Below, piece by piece: positions 1-12,100 of a DNA stretch of 64,000 bases. The notes beneath the pieces were generated by a model. That model ran no database searches. It had not been told where the DNA came from and was given only the letters and a program-made list of their open reading frames with translations. The stretch lies in contig RQOL01000024.1 in assembly GCA_013076295.1 (NCBI GenBank), forward strand, positions 2,557,158 to 2,621,157, read 5' to 3'. The position numbers and the translations under genes are program-made. This stretch comes from Sanderia malayensis (Eukaryota > Cnidaria > Scyphozoa > Semaeostomeae > Pelagiidae). The first letter of the stretch is position 1, and every line of letters starts with the position of its first letter.

Positions 1-3000
1 TGGGACGGCAGTATATCCACATGGAATTGGAAAAACTCGAAAAATCCAGAAGAAACAAATACTCCCCATGGTAAATCTCTCTCTATATTTGCCAGCCTCT
101 TTTCCCTGCACTTGCCAGCCTCTCTATCGTTGTACTTACCAGCCTCTCTTTCATTGTACTTGCCAGCCTCTCTTTATACTTGTCAGCCCCTTTTCTTTAC
201 ATTTTCTAATTTTTCCCTGCTATTTGCTAGTCCTGTTGAAAACACAACGGCGTGATATTCAGATCCAAACCTGACTACCCCAATGCAAGTACTTTCCTAT
301 TCCCTTAATGATACCATAGGCTTTTGTGTCAACACTCTAAATTTTTCTTTTTTTATCAGCTAGTAAACAAGGACCTTTTTGCTCGTCAATTTCAAAACTT
401 GCCTGGTATAGTGTGAAAGAAGGGTATGAACCATGCTTTTAAACATCAGAATATTGTATTGATATGTATCTTTGTGTTGTTACCTTGTTATCTCTTTTCT
501 TAGCACATCAAGGCCCAAGTTTCATTTTAATTTGAATTTAATTTGAATTTAATTTCAATTTAATTCAGTTGCGCCTTTGTTTTCAGAGATCCTTGTATTG
601 TCATCTTCTCCGGTGGTCTCGCTCAGGGGAACAATAAAAAGGGACTTACATTGCTACGAGGCAGATCCAAGATGCTGCTTCTTTCTGATTTCGTCATTGA
701 CTTTGTGTGCTTATCCGGGACGCCATGGAGGCAGGGTGGGTTTCAAAATTACATTCGTTTCGGGTTTAGCCAGTATCTCCCTTTGTAATTAAGCTCATAT
801 AGTCAAAGTATAATATAATATAATAATACCAAGTTAAAATAATAGTTATATATACATGATTCAGTTGATATAAGAAATAATTTAAAAAGTTCTTGCATCA
901 TGCTATTAATTTTTTGTCTACAGGTTTTCAAGCACCGCAGATTGTCATAACACTGCTCAAGAATGAAATTGTTGTTTTTGATCTGTCAACTCTTCCAGCA
1001 CCAAGGTATGAAGTGTACATCTAATCCACAGCAATCTATAATAATCCACAGTGATCGATAGAAATCCACGATCGTCTGTAATTGTCCACAGTGATCGATG
1101 GTAATCCATAGTTACCGACAATAATCTACAACATCTATAATAATCCACAGTGATCGATAGTAATCCATAGTTATCTACAATAATCTACAGCATCTATAAT
1201 AATCCACAGTGATCGATAGTAATCCATAGTTATCTACCATAATCCACAGCATCTATTATAGTCCACAGTGATCGATATTAATCCACAGTTATCTACAATA
1301 ATCTACAGCCATCTATTATAATCTACAGCCATCTGTAATAATCCACAATAATCGATAGAAATCCACGGTCATTTATAATAATCTACAGTCATCTATCAAG
1401 CTCTATAGTAATCGGTTATAATTATTACTAGTCTGCAATCTACTTCGAAGATATCTTAATCTGGAATACCATGCTCTCGATTATTTAATATGATTTTGTT
1501 TTCAGCTTGCCTTGGTTTGAAATCCCATACACCTTTGGAATCCACGACTCTCCAATCACGTGCTTGCAATATTACCCAGAATGCCCTGCAGATTTGATTC
1601 CTGCCTTGATGCATAGTTTTTCTTCCATTAAGAAGACTCCCTCGGGTGCGGCGAAACAGGTACGCATATTCAGCAACAATGTAAGAACCTACTATGCTCC
1701 TGATGTTAACAATCTCCGGTGCTTCCAGTCCCCCGTATTTTGATTTTTTCTCAGTTAATGTCAATAGAATTTGTTTCTTATCACGGGTGTCTCTTAACAA
1801 TTTTTGCTGATAGAAATGGCTGATAACTGGAGGAGAGCTGGGTGAAGTTTCATACGAATCATCTCTTCTTGTCACCGGGTAAGTTATCAACCCCCTGGCT
1901 CCTATGTTATTTACCACTTGAAGCCAGTGTAAATTGCGATTGATAACGGGGGCTATGATACGGTATGATTTGTAACATTTTCATTTTTTTTGAAAACAGG
2001 CACGCTGATGGAAGCTGCAAATTTTGGGACGTCTCCTCAAGTAAGAAAGTTTTAATTTTCTATTGTTATTTTTTGTATTTTCATTTCATCACCTTCATTA
2101 TCATTATCTATTATCCTGATCATCTTGAGTCAACAAGCATCTGCTTCAAGGCTAGTAATTTCAGCCACGAGCATCTTCGAACTACTTTGTGGATTTGAGT
2201 ATCGATGTTTATTTTAACTGCTGCCATCTTAAGCTAGCCAGTCATTGGTCAATATCTCATTCACAATGCACAAATGCACAAGACCCGTGCGTATTAACTT
2301 CAAGTTACACACAACCGACTATCAGCACCACAAGCTCCCACCTCATGCCAATACGTTGACTTGGGTAGATAATCATCTCTCGTTTTCTCTGTTTATTTCA
2401 GATTCACTTTACCTTGTCTACAAGCTGAACGTCAGTGACTTATTCGAGAGGACAATCACAAGATCTGACAGCACGTGCAGTGATGGAAGTAAGGGCTCTG
2501 CGGGGGAGCATTTCAGTGAAGATTCGAACGCCATTCAACACATCCAGCTGTGCACACGCAGTAGAGTGTTGGTCGTGTCTACCCTCTCCAACTCCGTCGT
2601 TGTCTACAAGTTCAGGACGAAGGAAACAGCCAGTGAATTATCTGTGAGTGTGATGTTTGATCTTGTTGTTTTGAAATTGTATTTTAAGTTTTTGCAACAA
2701 GCTTGAGTCAAACGTTGTAGTTAGTAATTTTATAAGTTTCCAGCTTTTCATGGCATATATTTGCAGTTATTTCATGCCAACGTTTGCAACCAGGTCGTGC
2801 CAACTTTTGCAGCCATTTCGTGCCTACATTTGCAGCCATTTCGTGCCAACTCTTGCAGCCATTTCGTGCCTACCTTTACAGCCATTTATATCTGCGTCTG
2901 TTGTCACATAAGTTTTAAAACTAGCACGCATTTTGATTCGCAATTGTAGATTCTCACATCAGCATTCTCATTTTTCTAGAGAGTTGAGGTGAATTTCGGC

Positions 3001-6000
3001 ATCGAAGTCGGATGCGAGTATGACGATAGTCCGACAGACAGTCAGCCGACATCTCCTCCGCACTACACAATGGAAGACCCCGCATCTTCTCAACAAGACC
3101 CTATGCAGCTCTCAAGAGGCACATCTGTACTATCAACCACATCAACTGTAAAGGCAGCCATGCATAAATGGTCAACTGGTTATCAGCCTGAGTTGGTATG
3201 TCAACAGATTGCCAATGAACCTGCACCATCCATCACTTGCGTCACTTTGAGCTCAGCATATGGTCTGTAAGTATGCTTCAAAGATTCTTACATATAACTC
3301 AACCTATTAATATGATAGTGCCGATGCTAAGCATATGGTCTGCAAGTATGCTTCAAGGATTCTTCTATATATCTCAACCTATTAATATGATAGTGCCGAT
3401 GCTAATGCTGACGCAAGTGTTGAGGTTGATGCTGATATTATCTCCAATTCATCGTATCTTCTTTATCCGCCCTAGGCTTGCTTTTGGTAACGCTTTGGGT
3501 ATCGCATTAGTTGATTACATACAAAAGAAACTCGTTACTGTGATGATGTCTTACGAAATTGGAGGTAAGTTATTCATTCCCACAAAATACCTAAGCGAAT
3601 AACCTACCTTTTATCAATGTGTACCGTAAATCCTCGAATAAGCCCCCGGGGGGTTATTTGCAAAAACGAAATTTTAGCCTCATTATTGCTCAATATTAAG
3701 CAAAATAAAAGCTATACGATGCAGCCAATCAATAAAGTTATTGGTTTAAACTTGTTGCTTTTTGCAATACATTCGCTAAACAACTTCAATGCCTCGATAC
3801 TTGGGCCCGATTTGCGGTATGTTTGAATGCAATGTTCATTGCCAAAGTGATGTAATCTTACCAACCAATCAGTTAATCTATGCTGTGGTGCAGATATCTC
3901 ATTCGTTGTTTTTTATGTTTCTATAGTAATGGGTGATATTCCGGATCAAAGTGGCCCGGAATCAGCTAAAGCCCAGAAAGTGTCCAGCCCGGAAGCGGAC
4001 GGAGCTGACCGGACAGACGCTGGGGAGAATTCGAAGGAGAAGAAGAAAGATCGTTCGAGATTCTTCACCGATCTCAAGGATCATAGGGATCAGCGAGATA
4101 GAGATCCCAGGGATCACCCAAAGCTAGCGAAAAGGCTGTCTTCAATGTTGAATGGAAAAGATAAAGACAAACCGAGAGATAGGGAAGACGGAATATTCAA
4201 GGGAGAAATACCCATGGCTGGAACAGTTTCCAGCCTCCTCTTCACATATTCGTACACGCGAAAAGGAGGTTTGTTAGTGTGTTTATGTAATGTATTATCT
4301 GACTCGATCCTGAGATTGTAAGTGAAATGGCTGAAGAACTCTGACGTCAGTAGCTTTCTCGTTTATTCAGTGGCTCTCTCATTCTTTCAGTGGCTCTCTC
4401 ATTCATTTAGTTGCTTTCACATTCATTCAGTTGCTTTTTCATTCGCTCAGTGGCTCTCTCATTCTTTCAGTGGCTCTTTCATTCATTCAATTGCTTTCAC
4501 ATTCATTCAGTGCCCCTCTCATTCATCCGCAGTAACTCTCTCATTTATTTATTTCTTTCTTTCTATAGCCAATATCATCGTCCCTTCATTATGGGTTGGC
4601 ACAAGCACTGGCAGCACATCTGTCAGCGCTCTGAGTATGCCATCAAATGGAGAACAAAGACTTCTGCAACCCGTCCTCGTACACAATTCAGGTATACCTT
4701 GTTCGAATCATTACATCACTCATTCTATCCCTCCTAGCTTTGCACGCCTTTATTCCACCACACGCAGCCTGTGAGGGTCGCAAATGAAAGTTTGTGACAA
4801 GCACGATCTCTTTTATTGACAGGGACACAACTCAATCTCAAGTCGTGTGTTTTGACTATGAGTTTGCTGAATAAAAATGGATGCTTGTATCCCTCACCAT
4901 TTGAATTCTGGAAAGACAGCGATGATTCAAGTGAGTCTTTGTCAACCTCGAACCCAGGGCCCTTCTCGCTTTACATTGTGGCCCTGGGTTCAAGGTTGAG
5001 TCTTTTTCTTACTTCTTTACAATTCAAAGCAAACATTAACAAGTACCTCATGTACTGCATGTTATTAATGGCTTTTACTGAATCCCTCCTACCTTTTATA
5101 GCCTCTTATAGACTTTAGAGACTCTCCTCTCTCTAATCCATGCAATGTATCCATGACGTTTGTTCACGTGTATTTGAGTTTGTGCTTGCTTGTTTTCAGA
5201 AACGAGTCTCTCCACGCTGCCTATGTTTACAATTGAATCTTCAGAGAAACACTACTTGGTATTAGTCAGTGAACGAAAGATAAAGGTAAATAGTTATACC
5301 AGCTTGTAAATACTTATACACATACAGTTGAACCTCGATAAGTCGACTACCGCTTAAGTCGAAGTCCCCCAATCTCGATCATTTTTGTATTTCCCTTGGT
5401 TCTGTATGCTGTATATGTGAACTTCGATAAGTCGAACAAATTCTTCTTGCCCTTGGTAGTTTGACTTATCAAGTTCAACTTTATGTATAGAAAATAACAA
5501 TCCATAAATTGTATCGATTAAGTTTATTTTTAATTTCTTCATTTTTATCCCCCATTCATGAAATTTATTCCCATCAATAACCCCTATCATCCTGCATCAA
5601 TAAATCCCCTATCCTGCATCTTCCAAATCACAGAAAACCATTTTACCTGCTCTAAACTCTTCTCTGTTTGTGTTGTTCTCGTAGCTATTTTATTTGTTGT
5701 AGATAAAAAGCCTGCCCTCTCTGAAGACCATATCGAAAACGAAGCAGACTGATCAATCATTCTTCTTCATCAAAGCCGATGTATTTGAAATTGAAGGTTT
5801 GTGACAAGCACAGTCCATCTTTTCTCTCTTGTTCCATCTTTTCTCTCTTGTTTCTTCTTTACCCTCACTCATCATGCAATACCCCGTGTTTCATTGTCTT
5901 ACAGGCAGTAGCTGCATTGGACTTATTACTTCAACTGGCAGCATAATAATTTACGGACTGCCAAGCCTTCGTCTGCTTTTGCACAACGACTGTGGATTCA

Positions 6001-7610
6001 ACGCAGCCGATTACAGGTATGCTCCCCTGGGATCAAGCGCGCTTACGTTATTCATCAATGCATCAGCTTGACAATCCAGGGGTGGTGGATCTTTGCTGAG
6101 CTATTTGAAGCATTAAACTAAAATAACCCTTCTCAAGATATCTTGTTTACCCTACTTGTATATTCCTCAGTCATTGCGAGTTTGTGCTGTTTATCGTAGG
6201 AACCTAATCGTAGTTAACAGCATAGTATTTCTGTCTTTTGCAGAGCGTTCAAGACATTCAGATTTGGCAAGGGTGGAGAAGCCGTATACCTTGTATCTCC
6301 CACGGAAATCCAAAGAATTGCCTTGACGAAGAAGAAGCAAAGTCAATACATTGAAGGCCTTGGCTCTCTGTTCACTGTTGTCTCATCGCCTGAGCCGCCA
6401 CAGAAAGGCTTCTTCCAAAATCTCTTCTCTTCGACGCCATCACCGTTAGATAAAGAAGAACTCTGTAAGTTTGGTTTACTTTTCTCTTCTTCCTCTTGTT
6501 CCTGCTTTTGCTTTACTTTGTTCACTTTGTTTACTTTGTTTACTTTGTTTACTTTGTTTACTTTGTTTACTTTGTTTACTTTGTTTACTTTGTTTACTTT
6601 GTTTACTTTGTTTACTTTGTTTACTTTGTTTACTTTGTTTACTTTGTTTACTTTGTTTACTTTGTTTACTTTGTTTACTTTGTTTACTTTGTTTACTTTG
6701 TTTACTTTGTTTACTTTGTTTACTTTGTTTACTTTGTTTACTTTGTTTACTTTGTTTACTTTGTTTACTGTATCCCTGCCTTACTGTTACCTTCACGTTT
6801 TCTCACAGAACACTAATCACAGTTTTATTCTCTTGCTCCATCAGTCGGATCAAAAAAGGTAGGCACAGCATCAAAAAGCGTTGCCGATCGTGTGCCTGGA
6901 TCAGGAATAGAAGGTCTGAAAAATAATTCGGACAGCATCATTGGAGCACTTGCCGGAGCAAGAATGGTATGAACTCCTCACATAAGTCCCCCTATTTTTC
7001 TTTAACATCTTATTGTAGATTTTGTGGGTTAATCGTCTGTAATCATGGATATGACATCATATCCATGATCGTAGACATCGTATGCATATACATATACTTT
7101 TCTCCTGATGATGACCTCAACGTCGACACTAGTTGAGATTTAAGCTAATAATTCGTATTCAGTTATTCCTGTTCGTCTTTCTTTTTGTTCATCTTTATAC
7201 TTTTCTGCAATGTATGTCGTTCTTATTCTGTGATATATCCAGCTCTTATTTTGCAATATATCCAGCTGCATTCTGCAATATATCCAGTCATTTATCTGCA
7301 ATATATCCAGCTCTTATTCTACAATATTTCCAGTTATTTCTCTGCAACATACCTGGCTCTTCTTTTCCAACATCTCGACCTATCCTTTTCCAACATCTCG
7401 ATCTATCCTTTTCCAATATCTCGACCTGTCCACGTGCAATGTAAATAAATACTTTTTAAAATTCCATCTCAGGCTCTGGATGAACGAGGGCAGAAATTAA
7501 ACCTGCTTGAAGATCGAACAGCCATGTTGAGTACCAGGGCATCTGCATTCTCTTCTGCAGCTAGTGCACTTGCCGACAAATACCAAAAGAAGAAATGGTG
7601 GCAATTGTAA
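1..7610 (+). CDS. STXBP5: Tomosyn (syntaxin-binding protein 5 family), 3' part of gene
   Basis: Tomosyn binds syntaxin/SNAP-25 through a C-terminal R-SNARE and restrains vesicle fusion; the rest is a double WD40 propeller. Exons: <1-70, 360-423, 587-735, 924-1005, 1506-1659, 1814-1878, 2000-2040, 2402-2643, 2980-3266, 3476-3564, 3927-4268, 4569-4691, 4823-4930, 5200-5285, 5703-5796, 5905-6016, 6244-6464, 6845-6966, 7473-7610. They join in frame to 862 residues. The N-terminus (roughly 250 residues by comparison with vertebrate tomosyn) lies outside the window. Family landmarks seen: ADLIPAL, TGHADGS-KFWD, SSAYGLAFGN, VSPTEIQR, and the last two exons with ALDERGQKL, whose Arg is the SNARE zero-layer residue, ending KYQKKKWWQL. 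The exon at 3927-4268 is Asp/Lys/Arg rich and matches the variable loop of the second propeller. Single gene, so it is equally STXBP5 and STXBP5L. Family assignment is very secure. Confidence 0.95.
88..200 (+). repeat. Intronic minisatellite, about 27-bp unit
   Basis: Imperfect tandem copies of a pyrimidine-rich unit containing CAGCCTCTCT and TTGTACTTGC, just after the first visible tomosyn donor. About four copies. No coding potential of its own. Confidence 0.7.
1018..1400 (+). repeat. Intronic tandem repeat, ~15-bp subunit in ~60-bp higher unit
   Basis: A short unit of the type TAATCCACAGTGATCGATAG recurs with substitutions; neighbouring units ACAGTGATCGATAG, CCATAGTTATCTAC and AATCTACAGCATCTAT form a roughly 60-bp higher-order period. 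It fills most of the tomosyn intron 1006-1505. Confidence 0.75.
2762..2888 (+). repeat. Intronic minisatellite with TTGCAG in each unit
   Basis: Five or so imperfect copies of a ~28-bp unit, TTTGCAGCCATTTCGTGCC, in the tomosyn intron before the acceptor at 2979. Each copy holds a 3'-splice-site-like TTTGCAG. Confidence 0.7.
3251..3403 (+). repeat. 75-bp tandem duplication across a tomosyn exon end and donor
   Basis: The last bases of the exon ending at 3266, its donor and about 60 bp of intron are repeated once, offset 75 bp. The real donor reads CT|GTAAGTATGC; the copy reads CT|GCAAGTATGC at 3342. Confidence 0.85.
3627..3830 (+). repeat. Interspersed repeat, family A copy 1
   Basis: Shares a diverged but continuous similarity with 10422-10640: a G/C-run next to TTATTTGCAAA, CAATATTAAGC, TTTGCAATACATT, and ATACTTGG in the same order. 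It lies in a tomosyn intron. Terminal repeats were not resolved. Confidence 0.55.
4366..4535 (+). repeat. Intronic minisatellite, ~20-bp unit with TTTCAG
   Basis: About eight copies of CATTCTTTCAGTGGCTCTCT and variants in the tomosyn intron before the acceptor at 4568. Each unit carries a pyrimidine tract followed by CAG. Confidence 0.8.
5335..5481 (+). mobile_element. MITE-like element, CAGTTGAACCTCGATAAGTC ends
   Basis: Begins CAGTTGAACCTCGATAAGTC after TA and ends with the inverse, GACTTATCAAGTTCAACT, before TTA. A second inner pair, AAGTCGAA, is also inverted. About 147 bp and non-coding. TA flanks suggest a Tc1/mariner/pogo-type non-autonomous element. Confidence 0.65.
6512..6769 (+). 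repeat. 9-bp minisatellite (TTTACTTTG), about 28 copies
   Basis: Nearly perfect array starting about 48 bp downstream of the tomosyn donor at 6464. Because the unit is a multiple of three, all frames stay open and spurious ORFs of LFT, LCL, VYF or KQS repeats appear on both strands. They are not genes. Confidence 0.95.
7231..7438 (+). repeat. Intronic minisatellite in last tomosyn intron
   Basis: Two blocks: ~28-bp units with TGCAATATATCCAGCTCTTA, then ~20-bp units with TTTTCCAACATCTCGACC, both pyrimidine rich, directly before the final acceptor at 7472. Confidence 0.75.
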
Positions 7611-9151
7611 ATTTCTCAATTTCGGAATATTTCAGCAAATCAAACTCTCAAGGTATATACCATGTGGGAACAGGCTAGTTGTATTGTAGTCACTCTGTCC
7701 CTGCTACGCCTATTTGATTTTGTGATGTAAATTTTGCAACTGTTATGTATCTATCTCATTCATGCACTTTGTAGAATCATTTCTCTGCTTTGTGCTCAGC
7801 TGAAGCGTAGTATAGGAATATCAAGCTTATTTTTGTCACAGTCAATGGGAATCTATTGAGCTTGGTTTGCGGTTTTTGTGTATGATACTGGGGTATGTTT
7901 AAATGTATTGACAACTTATATTTTCACTAGCGTTGATGCTTATAATGGCAGGTATGATAATATCCTCTTGCACTGCATGACACGTTTTGATCCCTTTGTT
8001 GCGGAATGCCCGGAAAGAGTATACCCTTTTAAGACCCTCCTCAAATATGCACCCCTTTTAAGCACCCTCCACAGGACCTGACCACTTTGATAGCTTTTCG
8101 AATTCATTTGTCCCCCTTTGAGTCATATAGATTCGATAATTCATTTATTTGGTTATTTTTTAAAGTATGAAAAGCTTTTTTTGTAGACAGCCTTCTTTGC
8201 AAATTGTACTGCATCATTGTATACCTTTGCTTATCAGTGCATAACACCCCCTGGAAATATGTGGTTTTGTTATGCTTTATCGTTGGTTAAAGAGGTTGTT
8301 CGGGGGTAATGCAAATGAAGAGTATTCTGGTTTTTGCTTTCTTGAAATCAATTGTCTCTTGCTAAATTAATATTATTAATAATAATAATATTCATTAATT
8401 CGCAAATGTGTATGGGTAGTCGTTTAATTTAGTCAACAGGACTGTAAAAATCTTCGTTTATTATTTAATTTAATATCCTTTAAATACCAACTATTAATTA
8501 CGATATATTATTTTATTATTGTAATTCACATGTTATACTGATCTGTGTTTCAATACTGGCTTGTTCTCCTTTATATTGAGAAATGCTGAGAGGATTAAAT
8601 GCTTTTGTGGAAGCCTGGAAGCTTAATTAACACGATAGCAGGAGTCCCCAAAGTTGATATTGACCGAATCCTAAAAATGAATTTATTAAAATTTCAGGCA
8701 TCTTCATTATAAAACACGTATAAGCTGAGGTTCTGGTCAGACGTAATTAATTTTTGGTTGTTTATCTGCAAGTAATGAGAATAGTGATGTAATCAAATGT
8801 GTCATTTGGTTTGTCATGCATATTTAGATGGCTCTTTACTTTGTTCATCAGACATTCCCAAACCATTTGTAAACGACTTGGAATCCGTAATATTTCCAAC
8901 TGACAATTCATCCACCAATGAAGTCGCTTGATTTTGATGACGTAGTGTGCCGAAGAGGAGCTGCCATTTTGTTGGGTGTTTGTTGTACTTGTACGAATTA
9001 TTCGCAACAATTTTTGCATTTCCTGCATTGTACAAGTCATTTTAATTAAACGCCGTGTAGGTGTGTTATCACATGAATATCAAGGTATATTTTTGGATTG
9101 GTTAGCATCAGTTTATGTTGTGATTTTGCTGGTTTAACAAGCAACTTCGAG
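7611..9151. other. Tomosyn 3' UTR and afadin upstream region
   Basis: AT-rich non-coding DNA between the tomosyn stop and the afadin ATG. It should hold the tomosyn 3' UTR and the afadin promoter and 5' UTR. I saw no convincing AATAAA close to the stop and no gene. Confidence 0.5.
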
Positions 9152-12100
9152 ATGGATGGGGAGTTTAGGACGAAAACCGAAGAGAGAGACCATCTCACTA
9201 AAATCATCAAAGAATGGAACGCCAGTCGTTTGGATATGTTTGCTCTGACTTTACCTGATAAGGTAAGTGGATGTTTATAGCTTATTAACTTTCATAGTAA
9301 ATTTTGACATATGTGAATATATCATAGGGAAAGGTAAGAACAGTTAAAGTCTATGATTTTGACGATTAAAGTGGGCCTAAAATTATCTTGCCATGCAAAG
9401 CGTTCATTGGATTAGTCGAAGCAAAAACTTTGAATGAGCCTGTACTACGTTATGCCCACATTCGTTAAGTTGTGAATTCTAGTTTTACGCTGTATATACA
9501 AAATTTGGAATAAGTTTGAGTTTGGGGACATCGTGCGATTAAACAGTGATATCAAATTAGAAAGTGAAATCAAATGCTTTAACTCGCTTTCTGTTTTTCG
9601 ATTATCTGTCTGGGGACAAAGCGAAAGACTTGAACTTTGCCAATTCACACAGAAAAGTAGCATTAGCCACAAAAGCTTATTTAAAAATTGCGTAAATATT
9701 TAGTTAATATTTGTCAAAGTACCGTGGGATGAAATTGTAGTAGGGGACACATTTAAAGTTGAAATGATATCCGCTATTATTGGCTTTTCAACTCATTACT
9801 TGCTTTAGGAGTAGGACTCGTTAAATTAACATAGCATGATAAACATCTCTTCCTTTGATGAATTTCATGGGGTGATCTGTCAATTTACTGTCTGCGAGCT
9901 CTCAATATTCTAATATTTGTTCACGCAATGAATGAAATAATTCCAGGCCTTTAGTTTTGCCACACCCCCTTTCACATGGGGTAAAAAAATGTTTGTTCTG
10001 TCTCAGCACAAGGCCCCACCCCCCTCTGGTCTGTTAGATGAGTTGTTGCTTCATGGAGCTGTGAAAATAAAGTCCTAATTGTAAGCCAAATGTCTTTTTC
10101 ATTTGAAGCTGACCCTGAACGCCAAGAAGCTGTAATTGCAAGTTATATAATTTTTCTATTTTTTATTTTTCAGGACTTGGAGTTTCATGGCGTGATGAGG
10201 TTTTACTTTCAGGATTCCGGCATGAAAGTTGTAACAAAATGTGTTCGTGTCTCTAGCAAAACAAATGTTGGTGAATTGATGGATACACTTGTTGAGAAAT
10301 TCTGCCCAGATATGAAGATGCTGACACAGCCAAATTACGAGCTGTACGAATGCCATGAAAGGGGAGGTATGTTGGGACTAGTTTGACATAAATTTGCTGA
10401 GCCGCAAACTTTTTAAAATTATTACCAGGGGGCTTATTTGCAAAGTTATTTGGGTTTATTTGGATTTTTATTCAATATTAAGCTTTATAAAAATTATACT
10501 ATACAGTCAATCATTATAGCCTTACTGCTATTTGCAATACATTTACTACACAGTTTTAATGTCTTGATACTTGGTCTCAAATTCCTTGCGAATGATAATC
10601 AGGATTGGGGCTTCTTTCAGGGGGTGGTTATTTGGAAATTGGGGCTTATTTGAGAATTTTCACTATCACAAATTCAGGATGAGTAAAAACTTTGATTTGA
10701 ATGCCATAAAAATGATTTTGTCTCGCACCCAAGCCAAAAATAAATCAAGGGAAGATAAATAGTTGCCAGTGTCAAAAGTCCGTAGAGATTTCTAGGTCTT
10801 TTTGTAATTATTATGATAATTGCAAAAAAAGATAATCAATAAAAATAATAGTAAAATTAAGAGACAAATGTAAAATTTTTGTCTTCTTAATAGTTTTGAT
10901 TTACTGTTTGGTTTATTACTATTGAGGCTTTGTGCTGCAATATAATTTGTAAGGAAAGGCTGTTTTCTAACATATTGCTAGGAAAGTTTACATTAGATTT
11001 AGAGTAGCTGATAGGGTTTTGTGGATAAATATGATAAAAAAAATGTTCTATCAAATATTCCCTTGACGCTGTGCGATAAGATATCCAGATCTCTTATAAC
11101 AACATTATTCTAGACGTCACATGTCTAGATGTCTCAGTTTACAATTTATTTTGATATTTACAGAAACAAAGAAGCTGGTAAAGACTGAGCGACCATTGCT
11201 TGCGCAGCTGAGCTGGCACAGAGATGACAGGGAGGGTCGGTTTCTATTGAAGAGTGCAAATGCCAAAGTCTCGACAAAGTTTTTTGACGTTAACAAGGAA
11301 GAAACGCAGTTCAGGAGAGAAAAGAAGCGACTGTCCAGACGAGAGAAGAAGGAGTTGAAAAAACGAAGAAAGCAAGAAGTGGTCCATGCCAAGGAGAAGA
11401 GTAAAGATGATGGAGGCATTGCAAAGAATCTCTTTAGTGAACTACCACAGACGAGCCTCCAGCGAACCATATCAAATCCCGAAGCTGTCATGAAAAGGAG
11501 GCGGCAACAGAAGTTGGAAAGGCGCCTGAACGAGGTTGACAAGTCTGGCGAAGGCCAGCAAACCGTTGGGACGTTAAAGATATTCGCAGAGACGCTGAAG
11601 CCGGAGATTCCATACAAAACAATTCTTGCATCGACCAACCAAACGTCAGATAAAGTTGTGAAGGAAGCGATTGAGAAGTTCCAACTTGAAGGCGTCAATC
11701 CCGATGATTATTGCATCGTTATGGCTATGATACCCCCGGGCGAGAACCCAGGCCCGGGCAAAGAACGCGTTGTTCGTGATAACGATTGCCCATTGGCTAT
11801 ACACTCGAGTTGGCCGTCCTCACGGGGGTTCCTGACGTTTCACTTGAGGAAACGTTACACGATTCCCGGCTACAAGAAAGACAAACCGGCCAAACGAACG
11901 TCGGAGTCTCAAGCGGACAAGAGAGTGGCTGAGAGATTGGCTCGTAACGTGAGTATAGAGGAGCAGTTGCCGTTCTTGACGGAGGTCAACACCGACCCAG
12001 GCGATGTGGATTTTCAACCGAGAATCTTTCGAATACAGCCAAGCGTGACAGTTGTGGGCAGTCAGAAGACGCCATTATCAGAGCAATATATTGCACTGCA

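Noticed and set aside
6323..6926. Long ORFs of LFT, LCL, VYF and KQS repeats on both strands
   Set aside because: Products of the 9-bp repeat in a tomosyn intron; the flanking exons define the real frame.
9098..9151. N-terminal extension of afadin from 9098
   Set aside because: It opens with TTG, not ATG. The first ATG in frame is 9152, and the sequence after it matches the family N-terminus in length.
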